DNA from: Akkermansiaceae bacterium
GTDB lineage: Bacteria > Verrucomicrobiota > Verrucomicrobiia > Verrucomicrobiales > Akkermansiaceae
Reading direction: 5' to 3'
DNA length: 34,768 nucleotides
NCBI GenBank assembly: GCA_026461385.1
Contig: JAPJNB010000018.1
Coordinates: forward strand, 1-34,768
Shown here: one piece after another, positions 1 through 7,671 of the stretch
Layout: every line of letters begins with the position of its first letter
Numbering within the stretch: position 1 is the stretch's first letter
Translations under genes and position numbers: made by a program
The notes under the pieces: model-generated
Told to the model about the DNA's origin: nothing
Database searches by the model: none
Seen by the model: only the letters and a program-made list of their open reading frames with translations

Positions 1-546
1 ATGGCGGCCTACATCGACCTGAATCCCGTGAGAGCGGGCATGGTCGAAGATCCAGCGGAGTATCGATGGAGCAGTTACGGCGAAGCCGTGGGCGGTGGGT
101 CGAAGGGAAATGGCAAAAAGTCGCGTGAAGGCTTGGTGCGAGCGTGCATGAGTCACCACGGAGCGGGATTTGAGGCGGAGAAATGGAAGGAAGTGTCGCG
201 GATTTATCGGCGGTTTCTGGGGCTGGCGCTCGAACGCAAGAACGGTCGGGCCGAGATGGAAAAGGGCGTGGCGCGACCGCAGATGAATGATGCGGAGGCA
301 TTGGAAGCCGCGGATAATGGCACCGTTTTTCCGGACTTGAAGCTGGCTGCGATGTTGCGGTGTCGGGTGCGGTATTTCACCGATGGCGCGGTGATTGGCA
401 GCAAAGCTTTCGTGAACGAAGCGTTTGCGGCGGCGCGCGAGCGCTTCACCGACAAGCGAAAAGATGGCGCACGGCGTTTGAGGGGGAGCGGTAAAGCCGC
501 GGCTGGGGTGTTGTGGAGCGTGAGGGATTTAAGAGTCCGGGTGTAA
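1..546 (+). CDS. REP-associated tyrosine transposase (RAYT, Y1_Tnp family), 3' part only
   Basis: The frame is open from the first base, so the gene very probably starts upstream of the window; the ATG at position 1 is unlikely to be the true start. The first residues read AAYIDLNPVRAG, followed about 10 residues later by YRWSSY. These are hallmarks of the C-terminal half of the catalytic domain of IS200/IS605-like Y1 transposases of the RAYT class (COG1943). The HUH motif and catalytic tyrosine would lie in the missing part. RAYTs are single-copy, domesticated transposases that act on REP palindromes; they are not typical IS elements. The basic C-terminal 100 residues have no motif I recognise. 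REP-like hairpins occur in this window at 30720-30788 and could be substrates of this or a related RAYT; that link is inference. Confidence 0.85.
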   Translation: MAAYIDLNPVRAGMVEDPAEYRWSSYGEAVGGGSKGNGKKSREGLVRACMSHHGAGFEAEKWKEVSRIYRRFLGLALERKNGRAEMEKGVARPQMNDAEALEAADNGTVFPDLKLAAMLRCRVRYFTDGAVIGSKAFVNEAFAAARERFTDKRKDGARRLRGSGKAAAGVLWSVRDLRVRV

Positions 547-750
547 ACACTCCCCTCTCAGCTCATGCTCCCAGAAGTGGCTCGAATCGTCATGCGATGC
601 GAATGGGCTTGGATTCAATGAGCGATCCCATCTGAGAAGTTTAACATCCCCCCATTCTCGGTCATTTAGGGTGAAATTTGCGCGGTTTCACTCACTTGCC
701 AAAACTCTCCTCCCCCTGGCCTTGCAGTTAGTCACGAAGTCTGCTATCTC

Positions 751-1617
751 ATGGCTCAGATGGGCATCGCCGACCGTGATTATCACCGAAACCAGTCCCC
801 CAGCGGAAGCGGGTTTCTTACACAACTCCCACCGGTGGTGAAAGGGTTACTCGTCGCCAACGTCGGGATCTATTTCGTCGATCTCTTCCTGGGCAAACTC
901 CTGCGATCCGCAGGTGCATTCACCATCGACTCCGCGATTTTTCACGCGCACCTCTGGAAGTTGGTAACATTTCAGTTTCTCCATAGCGGCATTGGCCACC
1001 TATTTTTCAATAGCATGGGCCTGTTCTTCCTCGGACCCTGGATGGAACGGTGGTGGGGCTCGCGCAAATTTCTAACATTCTATCTGCTCTGCGGCATCGC
1101 GGGTGCATGCTTTTACTCATTGCTTTATTTTGCTGGCGTTATCGTCAGCGATCCAGGTTCGCCACTCATCGGTGCATCCGCTGGCATCTACGGCATCTTC
1201 ATTGGCGTTGCGGTGATTGCTCCAGAGATGCGCGTCTCATTGTTATTTCCGCCCATCGAGCTTTCGATGCGCCAACTCGCCCTCGGCCTCATGGCGATCT
1301 CGGCGGGCTCCATCCTCTTGAAACTGGGTGGTAACACCGGCGGCGAAGCCGGCCACTTGGGTGGTGCCATCCTGGGCTTCATCTTGGTGCGCCACGCATG
1401 GCTGTTAGACTTCATGGATGGCCCCTCCATTGCCCGCTCACCAAGGTTACCAAGAGCTCACCAGCCCAAGCTAAGGCCGCGGACCACCCTAATCATGGAA
1501 CAGGAATCCGCCGTCGACCAGATCCTCGATAAAATTTCCCGTGAGGGCTTCCAAAGCCTCACCCAAGAGGAACGCGATATCCTCCACCAAGCTTCAAAAT
1601 CCGATCAATCCCGATGA
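751..1617 (+). CDS. rhomboid-family intramembrane serine protease
   Basis: A 288-residue multi-pass membrane protein. The catalytic dyad is visible: Ser143 in GASAG and His202 in EAGHLGG. The HxxxxHxxxN motif of the second transmembrane helix is intact (His78, His83, Asn87). Rhomboids cleave single-pass membrane substrates within the bilayer; the substrate here is unknown. After the six-helix core (about residues 30-220) there is a polar tail. Its last 35 residues (DQILDKI through ERDILHQ) form a short amphipathic helical motif often found at the ends of such rhomboids in Bacteroidetes and Verrucomicrobia. The stop overlaps the mazG start as ATGA, so the two are probably translationally coupled. 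An in-frame ATG three codons downstream (760) is an alternative start; neither has a clear Shine-Dalgarno sequence. Confidence 0.93.
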   Translation: MAQMGIADRDYHRNQSPSGSGFLTQLPPVVKGLLVANVGIYFVDLFLGKLLRSAGAFTIDSAIFHAHLWKLVTFQFLHSGIGHLFFNSMGLFFLGPWMERWWGSRKFLTFYLLCGIAGACFYSLLYFAGVIVSDPGSPLIGASAGIYGIFIGVAVIAPEMRVSLLFPPIELSMRQLALGLMAISAGSILLKLGGNTGGEAGHLGGAILGFILVRHAWLLDFMDGPSIARSPRLPRAHQPKLRPRTTLIMEQESAVDQILDKISREGFQSLTQEERDILHQASKSDQSR

Positions 1618-2429
1618 TGACCGATGCCGAAATGATTGATTCCCCAGACACGGAGCGACAACTCGCCCGCCTCCGTGCAATCATGCACCGACTGCGCGCT
1701 CCCGGCGGATGCCCATGGGATGCCGAGCAAACACACGAATCGATCGTCCCCAACCTCATTGAGGAGGCCTACGAAACGGTGGACACCATTCAGCGAGGTG
1801 ATCACGAACACCTCAAGGAGGAGCTCGGTGATTTATTACTTCAGGTCGTTTTTCATAGCGAAATGGCCGAGGAGGCAGGTCGTTTCAACCTCGACGATGT
1901 GGCGCGGGGCATCAGCGAGAAACTGGTGAGACGCCATCCGCACGTCTTCGCCCAAAGCGACGTGACCACCACCGATGCCGTGCTCCAGCAATGGGACGCC
2001 ATCAAACGCACTGAAAAGGGCGATGAAGAAAAACCCTACCTCCACGGAGTCGGCAAAGGCCTGCCCGGGTTATTGCGGGCTCACAAACTCCAGAAAAAAG
2101 CGTCGAAGGTCGGCTTCGACTGGCCTCATGAATCCGGTGTTCTGGCAAAAATTCACGAAGAACTCGGCGAGCTCCAAAGTGCCATCGAATCCGGTGACTT
2201 GGAAGCGGTTTCGGAAGAGATGGGCGATCTCCTTTTTTCCGTTGTTAACCTCACCCGCTTCCGGAATATCGACCCCGAGGTCCTCATGGCTTCCGCAAAT
2301 GCCAAATTCGAAAAGCGCTTCGGTGCGATGGAAAAAATTCTCAAAACCGAAGGCATCACACTCGGTGCGGCCAGCCCAGCCCAAATGGAAAATGCTTGGG
2401 AAACCGCGAAATTCAATTCAATCGGTTAG
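1614..2429 (+). CDS. mazG: nucleoside triphosphate pyrophosphohydrolase MazG
   Basis: A 271-residue all-alpha NTP pyrophosphatase that hydrolyses (d)NTPs to the monophosphate and pyrophosphate. It is a house-cleaning enzyme in the cytoplasm; E. coli MazG also affects ppGpp levels. Two tandem MazG domains are visible. The first has CPWD (33-36) followed by IEEAYE and EELGDLL (about 49-75). The second has HEELGELQ and SEEMGDLL (about 181-208). These acidic ExxE/ExxD helices bind magnesium. The length matches the two-domain E. coli type (about 263 residues). It overlaps the rhomboid gene by 4 bp, and an adjacent second ATG (1617) is possible. It converges on holB with only 32 bp between the stops; a T-tract follows the stop, but I see no convincing hairpin. 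Confidence 0.95.
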   Translation: MMTDAEMIDSPDTERQLARLRAIMHRLRAPGGCPWDAEQTHESIVPNLIEEAYETVDTIQRGDHEHLKEELGDLLLQVVFHSEMAEEAGRFNLDDVARGISEKLVRRHPHVFAQSDVTTTDAVLQQWDAIKRTEKGDEEKPYLHGVGKGLPGLLRAHKLQKKASKVGFDWPHESGVLAKIHEELGELQSAIESGDLEAVSEEMGDLLFSVVNLTRFRNIDPEVLMASANAKFEKRFGAMEKILKTEGITLGAASPAQMENAWETAKFNSIG

Positions 2430-2461
2430 TTTTTTCTAGCGGGTTTCCACTGAACCTAATT

Positions 2462-3508
2462 TCAGCCAAACGCTTTCAGGAATCCGACCTCGATGGCGAG
2501 CGGCTCAAAGGCATTGGTCTCAAGTGTGCGGCGCAGTGAGTCGAGGGCTTCCATCCGTTTCAACAGGCGACCTTCGGTTTCGCCATCGGCGATGCGGCGC
2601 AACGACTCAGCGGACTCGGGGAAATCTAGGCCGCTAGCACTCACCTTCATGCGCAACAGATCCGCCATCCATGCCATCAAGACATCGAACAAGCGACTGC
2701 GACACTCAAGGTATTCTGCCTCGGCAGCGGCCTTGTGAAAGTCCTCCCGCTCTTTGAGCCACGCACCATCTGTTGCGTCTCGATAGACTGCCACCTCTTC
2801 TTTTTCCGCCGCCTTTGCAGCAAGATCCACTCTCTCGCGAACCGTCGCAAGAAACCCAGAGAATGCCGCTTTCATGTGCAACGCTGCAATGGGCGTACCA
2901 AACCCGCGCAATGCGGTTGCATTCAACGCCGCAACCAACTCTCCTCCCCCATCCGCGAGTAGGGCTTGCCCACCTAACAACGGCAACCGCACGCAACGCG
3001 AAAGGATCGTTGGCAAAAGACGTTTGGGATTTTCCGTTAGAAGCAGCAGCAGTGTATTCTGCGGCGGTTCTTCCAGCGTTTTCAGAAACGCATTTGCCGC
3101 CTGATCGTTCATGCTATCCGCCTCCGTGATGACGCCAACCTTGCAGGCACCACCTGGCGCTGCGAGATGCAGGGTGCCCTCGAGGTCGCGAATTTCATCC
3201 ACCGTGATCCTCCGAGACTTTTTGCGTGGCCGGATGATCCGCACCCACCCGCTTTCGAGTTCGTCGAGCAAGGGCGTCTTGACCACGACAGGATCTCCAA
3301 ACAAATCGAACCCCGCAGATGCGCCACCGCCATTGACCAGTTGCACCATCCGCGCAGCTAGGTTTTCCTTCCCACTGCCATTGGCTCCGCTGATCAAAAA
3401 TGCGTGAGCCAACCGCCCCCGCTCGTGCGCGGAGGAAATCAACTCAAATGCTCGGTCTGCCAAATACGCCATGCGCCCCCATGGTCTCCCGAACGCCCCC
3501 ATGTGCAA
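2462..3508 (-). CDS. holB: DNA polymerase III subunit delta'
   Basis: A clamp-loader subunit of the AAA+ superfamily, up to 348 residues. It shows a P-loop GANGSGKE (41-48), a Walker B-like segment ITEADSMN, then NAFLKTLEEPP and a sensor-1 region ending TILSRC. These are standard for delta' and tau/gamma AAA+ modules. Delta' works with delta and tau/gamma to open and load the beta clamp. The four-cysteine zinc module found in E. coli delta' between Walker A and B is not visible. Two starts are plausible: ATG 3508, and ATG 3472 (MAYLADRAFE), which places the first helix as in other delta' proteins. The first lies 3 nt beyond a strong hairpin (3512-3536), which favours 3472. Its C-terminus converges on mazG. 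Confidence 0.9.
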   Translation of the reverse strand: MHMGAFGRPWGRMAYLADRAFELISSAHERGRLAHAFLISGANGSGKENLAARMVQLVNGGGASAGFDLFGDPVVVKTPLLDELESGWVRIIRPRKKSRRITVDEIRDLEGTLHLAAPGGACKVGVITEADSMNDQAANAFLKTLEEPPQNTLLLLLTENPKRLLPTILSRCVRLPLLGGQALLADGGGELVAALNATALRGFGTPIAALHMKAAFSGFLATVRERVDLAAKAAEKEEVAVYRDATDGAWLKEREDFHKAAAEAEYLECRSRLFDVLMAWMADLLRMKVSASGLDFPESAESLRRIADGETEGRLLKRMEALDSLRRTLETNAFEPLAIEVGFLKAFG

Positions 3509-3511
3509 TCA

Positions 3512-3536
3512 GAAATCCTTACCCACGAAGGATTTC
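3512..3536 (-). terminator. hairpin between lactonase stop and holB start
   Basis: A perfect 9-bp inverted repeat (GAAATCCTT / AAGGATTTC) with a 7-nt loop lies between the lactonase stop at 3575 and holB. It is best read as the terminator of the uxaC-lactonase unit on the minus strand, although no T-run follows. The arm AAGGA on the minus strand also sits about 12 nt before the ATG at 3508, so an RBS-masking role is an alternative. Confidence 0.5.
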
Positions 3537-3574
3537 CCCCTCCCCACGAGCAATCCCACTTTAAGTCCACCGTC

Positions 3575-4708
3575 TTAGCGCGAAAACAACAAGCAGGTCG
3601 GACAAGGCACCTTGACTGTCGACGAGGCATCACCAAGCAACCCCGTCGCCGGATCAAGCGCCAGAACGCTAACCGTGTCTGAATTTTGGTGAGCGCAGAG
3701 CAACCATCGGCCACTCGGATCAATCTTGAAATGACGCGGCGTTTTCCCACCACAAGGTGCGTGTTGCAAGAACTTCAGAGCTCCCGTTAGTATATCTCGC
3801 TGATAGACGGTTAGAGAATCATGACCTCGGTTCGACGCATAGACAAAGCGGCCATTCGGATGGATTTCAATCTCAGCCGTCGTGCTCGTTTCGGTAAAAT
3901 CCACCGGCAAAGTGGTCACGGTGTCGATAGTGTTCCACTTCCCATCCTTGTAGGTGGCGGTGAGGATGGTGTTATTGAGCTCGTTGATGACATACGCATG
4001 CGACTCGTTGCTCGAAAACGCCAAATGGCGTGGCCCCGCACCCGGCGCGGTGGACAGCGAGGGTAGTGGATCACCCAGTTTCGACGTCGCCGCATCAAAC
4101 GGATAGACAAATACCTGATCCAATCCGAGGTCGGGCACAAATAGATGCATGTTGGACCGATCAAAATAAACCGCGTGTGCGTGCGGCCCATCCTGTCGAG
4201 GCTTGGTGGGGCCGGATCCCGTGTGAGTCACCACTGATGCAAGCGCAATTGGAATACCTGCGTCGTCCAAGCGAATCGTCGCGAACGAACCATCCCCATA
4301 ATTGGCCACCGCAACCGTATGACCCGCCGGATCGACGGCCACATGGCACGCACCCTTACCTCCAGCAAAGCATTCACCGATCGAGCGCAGGTGATGTTCC
4401 GCATCCATCGCGAATGCCGTCACCGCGCTGCCGCCATTGGGAAGCGGTTGGCTCGGCGCACCGCAAGCATAAATCACCGGCAAGCTCGGATGAAGCGCGA
4501 GAAATCCTGGGCTTTTGGCTGCCGCAGCCAGGGTCGGTTCACTGAGCTTACCCGTCGTCGCATCGAAGTCTGCTAGATAAATCCCCTGACCCGCTGGAGT
4601 TTTTCCAGGACTTGTCCCGATGAAAACGGGAGCCGCCTGCAACGTGAAACAACCACACCAAAGCGCGAATGGGATTTTAATCATATAACTCGAAAATGTT
4701 ACAATCAC
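3575..4708 (-). CDS. secreted lactonase of the 6-phosphogluconolactonase-type beta-propeller family
   Basis: A seven-bladed beta-propeller lactonase (PF10282, YbhE/Pgl-like). Family features include LALHPSLPVIYACG, the VAVDPAGHTVAVANYGDGS region, GPHAHAVYFD, GAGPRHLAFS, IEIHPNGRFVYASNRGHDSL, and TPRHFKIDPSGRWLLCAHQNSD. A hydrophobic leader followed by QAAP suggests export, unlike cytosolic Pgl. It may therefore open sugar or sugar-acid lactones in the periplasm; the substrate is not shown by sequence. The longest frame starts at GTG 4708 and overlaps the uxaC stop by 4 bp (GTGA). An ATG at 4684 gives a cleaner signal peptide (MIKIPFALWCGCF). Being coupled to uxaC suggests a role in uronate or aldonate catabolism. 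Confidence 0.85.
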   Translation of the reverse strand: MIVTFSSYMIKIPFALWCGCFTLQAAPVFIGTSPGKTPAGQGIYLADFDATTGKLSEPTLAAAAKSPGFLALHPSLPVIYACGAPSQPLPNGGSAVTAFAMDAEHHLRSIGECFAGGKGACHVAVDPAGHTVAVANYGDGSFATIRLDDAGIPIALASVVTHTGSGPTKPRQDGPHAHAVYFDRSNMHLFVPDLGLDQVFVYPFDAATSKLGDPLPSLSTAPGAGPRHLAFSSNESHAYVINELNNTILTATYKDGKWNTIDTVTTLPVDFTETSTTAEIEIHPNGRFVYASNRGHDSLTVYQRDILTGALKFLQHAPCGGKTPRHFKIDPSGRWLLCAHQNSDTVSVLALDPATGLLGDASSTVKVPCPTCLLFSR

Positions 4709-6108
4709 AGCTTGAAGCCGAAGTGCTTTTTGGCATTGCCGAAACAGACCGCGCGGATCAATTCGGAAAGCGCCTCGAAATCATCTGGAAGTTCACCGCG
4801 ATCCGCCTCACCGCCGATGAGATTGCAAAGAATCCGGCGGAAATACTCGTGTCTTGGGAACGAAAGGAATGAACGGGAATCAGTGAGCATCCCGACAAAG
4901 CGCGAAAGCAAGCCTGTCGCGGACAGCGCATCAAGTTGGAGCTCCATGCCATTTTTTTGATCGAGGAACCACCAGCCCGAACCAAACTGAATTTTACCTG
5001 CGACCGTACCATCTTGGAAGACACCTGTTAGACAAGCGAACAGGTAGTTATCGCGAGGGTTGAGATTGTAGAGCACGATCTTCGGCATCGCTCCGTTCGA
5101 CGAAAGCGCGTCGAGGTATTTGACCAACGATGCCCCCTGCTCGGTGTCGCCGATGGTATCAAATCCGGTGTCAGGACCCAGTCGGCCCGCCATGCCCGAA
5201 TTCACGTTGCGGAATGCGCCGAGGTGAAGCTGCTTGGTCCAACCCCTGGAAGCATCCAACTGGCCGAAGAATACCATGAGATAAAACGAGAATTTTTCTT
5301 TCTCCTCCGGAGTCGCGGCCTTGCCTTCCATCGCACGACCAAAGATCAGCGCGGCCTCGGCGTCGGTACAACTCAACGCCGGAAGACGATCCAGCCCATG
5401 GTCGGACAAGCGGCCACCTGCAGCGTGAAAATCGTCGTGGCGCTTCTGCAATGCTGCGAGAAGATCTGCGAAACTGGCGATGGAATGGTTAGACGCTACC
5501 TCAAGTTTTTTCAACCATGGCGCAAGCAAATCCGGCCGATCGACCAAAAACGCTTTATCCGGACGAAAAGTCGGTAAGACTTGAGTTGGAAGCCCAGCCG
5601 CGGCGATGGCGTGATGGTCGTCAAGCGGGTCTGCGGGATCATCGGTGGTACCGACGACACGCACATCAAATTTTTTCAGCAACCCATGAACGCAAAAATC
5701 CGACTCCGCGATCTTCGCATTGGTCCGCTCCCAGATCTCATCTGCCGTGGCGGGCGAGAGCATCAGGTCGATGCCAAAATAGCGTTGCAACTCGATGTGG
5801 GTCCAGTGGTGGATCGGATTGCGAAGGGTGTAGGGCACGGTCTCTGCCCATGCTTGGAATTTCTCGCGAGGGGTGGATGCCCCAGTGATCAGTTCTTCCG
5901 GGACTCCATTGGCGCGCATGAGCCGCCACTTGTAGTGATCACCACCAAGCCAAATGTCGGAAATGTTTTCCCAGCGGTGGTTGGTAGCGATCTCCCGCGG
6001 CGATAGGTGACAGTGGTAATCGATGATCGGTTGATCCTTGGCCACCTCATGAAAAAGTCGGCGTGCAGTTGGTGAGTGGAGCAGGAAGTGTTCGTCGAGA
6101 TAAGCCAT
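4705..6108 (-). CDS. uxaC: glucuronate (uronate) isomerase
   Basis: A 467-residue member of the amidohydrolase-like UxaC family. It converts D-glucuronate to D-fructuronate and D-galacturonate to D-tagaturonate, the entry step of hexuronate breakdown in the cytoplasm. The metal-site motif YHCHLSP lies at 31-37. Other family blocks are WLGGDHYKWR, GTTDDPADPL, LGAFRNVNS, MLTDSRSFLSFPRHEYFRRI and the C-terminal GNAKKHFG. The length is normal for UxaC. The start at 6108 gives the standard N-terminus with no extension. It is the first gene of a probable two-gene unit with the lactonase. No other uronate pathway gene (uxaB, uxuA, kdgK) is in the window. Confidence 0.97.
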   Translation of the reverse strand: MAYLDEHFLLHSPTARRLFHEVAKDQPIIDYHCHLSPREIATNHRWENISDIWLGGDHYKWRLMRANGVPEELITGASTPREKFQAWAETVPYTLRNPIHHWTHIELQRYFGIDLMLSPATADEIWERTNAKIAESDFCVHGLLKKFDVRVVGTTDDPADPLDDHHAIAAAGLPTQVLPTFRPDKAFLVDRPDLLAPWLKKLEVASNHSIASFADLLAALQKRHDDFHAAGGRLSDHGLDRLPALSCTDAEAALIFGRAMEGKAATPEEKEKFSFYLMVFFGQLDASRGWTKQLHLGAFRNVNSGMAGRLGPDTGFDTIGDTEQGASLVKYLDALSSNGAMPKIVLYNLNPRDNYLFACLTGVFQDGTVAGKIQFGSGWWFLDQKNGMELQLDALSATGLLSRFVGMLTDSRSFLSFPRHEYFRRILCNLIGGEADRGELPDDFEALSELIRAVCFGNAKKHFGFKL

Positions 6109-6211
6109 AGCGGGGCCATTGCAACGCGAGACGACCCGTCGGCCAAGCAGGAAAACAAGGTATTTTCACCGACTGCGGGTGCCCATCCATGATGAACCGC
6201 CCTCGATCGCA

Positions 6212-7501
6212 TCAATGTTCGCCCTCGATGAGATCTTCGAGCGTCTGACGCTTGCGGATCACCGTGGCATTTCCGCCCTCAACGAGAATCTCCGCAGGAA
6301 GTGGCCGCGAATTGTAATTCGACGCCATCGCAAACCCATACGCCCCCGCTGACATCAGCGCGATGTGATCGCCGGGATTGAAATCGGGCAGCAGACGATC
6401 CTGACAGAAAAAGTCGCCGCTTTCGCAGATCGGCCCGACGACGTCGACCTTGATGCGGTCCGTGGAACTTGGCTCGACCAAAGGCACGATTTCGTGGTGG
6501 CCCTCGTAAAGCGCTGGGCGAATGAGGTCGTTCATGCCGGCATCGACGATCTTGAAGGTCTTGGCCGAGCCTTTTTTCTCATAAAGGCACTTGGTCAACA
6601 ACACACCCGCGTTGCCCACGATGTAACGACCGGGTTCTAACAGAATTTTCAACCCAAGATCCTTGAGCCTCGGAACGAGTTCTTTGCCGTATTGTTCGAT
6701 TGTCAACGGGCGTTCATCTTCTGGCTGGCTTGCCCACCAATCGGCATTGCCGGACTTGAGGGATTCCTGATAGATGATGCCGATGCCACCACCGATCGAC
6801 CAGAACTCAATCCCGTGACGAGCTTTGAGCTCGGTGACGAGCGGGATCACTTTTTCTACTGCTTCGATGAATGGTGCGATGGACGTGAGTTGTGAGCCGA
6901 TGTGCATTTGCAGCCCGCGGAGTTTGATGTTCTTAAACTCCTTGGAAGCGCGTTCGTAAAGGTCAGCGATCGCTCCAAAATCGACACCGAATTTATTCTC
7001 CGACTTTCCCGTGGAAATGTATTTGTGCGTCTTGGCGTCCACGTTTGGATTCACGCGCACTGCCGCAGGCGCAATCATTCCAAGCTCGCCAGCCACCTGG
7101 TTGAGGTAACGAAGTTCTTCCTCGCTCTCGACATTGAACGAGTAGATCCCTTGTTGCAAAGCATAGACGATTTCGTCACGGGTCTTACCGACTCCCGCAA
7201 ACGTGCAGTGCGCCGGATCGCCCCCCGCCTTGATCACCCGGAAAAGCTCGCCCCCTGAAACGATGTCGAACCCCGCACCGTGGCTCGCGAGCAAGCGAAG
7301 CACCGAGAGGTTCGAGTTCGCCTTCACCGCGTAGGCCACCTCGTGGTCGATGCTGCCCAAGGCGGCATCCAAGCGCGTGTAGTGATCGAGAATGGTCCCG
7401 GCGGAATAAACGTAGAGTGGCGTCCCGTGCTCGGCCGCAAGCGTGGAGAGGTCGATGTCTTCGCAGAAAAGTGAACCGTTTTTGTAGGAGAAACCGTGCA
7501 T
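6212..7501 (-). CDS. lysA: diaminopimelate decarboxylase
   Basis: A fold-type III PLP enzyme of 429 residues that decarboxylates meso-diaminopimelate to L-lysine, the last step of lysine synthesis. The PLP lysine is Lys60 in AYAVKAN. Other signatures are HGAGFDIVSGGEL, RVNPNVDAKTHKYISTG, MHIGSQ, the glycine loop GGGIGI, EPGRYIVGNAG, and the substrate-site ICESGDFF near residue 345. It carries LysA-specific features and not those of ornithine or arginine decarboxylase. It is divergent from deoB. A 7-bp hairpin at 7509-7529 lies just ahead of the ATG, and no Shine-Dalgarno is visible. The 103-bp gap to uxaC argues for separate transcription. Confidence 0.97.
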   Translation of the reverse strand: MHGFSYKNGSLFCEDIDLSTLAAEHGTPLYVYSAGTILDHYTRLDAALGSIDHEVAYAVKANSNLSVLRLLASHGAGFDIVSGGELFRVIKAGGDPAHCTFAGVGKTRDEIVYALQQGIYSFNVESEEELRYLNQVAGELGMIAPAAVRVNPNVDAKTHKYISTGKSENKFGVDFGAIADLYERASKEFKNIKLRGLQMHIGSQLTSIAPFIEAVEKVIPLVTELKARHGIEFWSIGGGIGIIYQESLKSGNADWWASQPEDERPLTIEQYGKELVPRLKDLGLKILLEPGRYIVGNAGVLLTKCLYEKKGSAKTFKIVDAGMNDLIRPALYEGHHEIVPLVEPSSTDRIKVDVVGPICESGDFFCQDRLLPDFNPGDHIALMSAGAYGFAMASNYNSRPLPAEILVEGGNATVIRKRQTLEDLIEGEH

Positions 7502-7508
7502 GGCGGAA

Positions 7509-7529
7509 CTGGATTAACGGCGAATCCAG
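7509..7529 (-). promoter_or_regulatory. 5'-leader hairpin immediately upstream of lysA
   Basis: A perfect 7-bp stem (CTGGATT / AATCCAG) with a 7-nt loop ends 7 nt before the lysA ATG on the minus strand. It would form in the lysA mRNA and occlude the initiation region. It is too small for a lysine riboswitch. Its role is unknown. Confidence 0.35.
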
Positions 7530-7671
7530 CAGGGGTAAAGCGAAGAAAGCCAACTCAACGCCCTGACAGGTGAATTCCCGCTGAATTTCTCCGCCACCTT
7601 CAGCCATCACTTTGTTGGGATCGGCGCACAATCCGCTGGATGAGGCACCTGCGACCGACTAACAATGCCGC

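Noticed and set aside
720..750. TTGCAG ... TATCTC promoter directly before the rhomboid gene
   Set aside because: The -10-like hexamer touches the start codon, which leaves no room for a transcription start, and matches only three consensus bases.
7502..7671. Lysine riboswitch upstream of lysA
   Set aside because: The interval is only 170 bp, shared with the divergent deoB, and shows just a small hairpin and no multi-stem L-box architecture.
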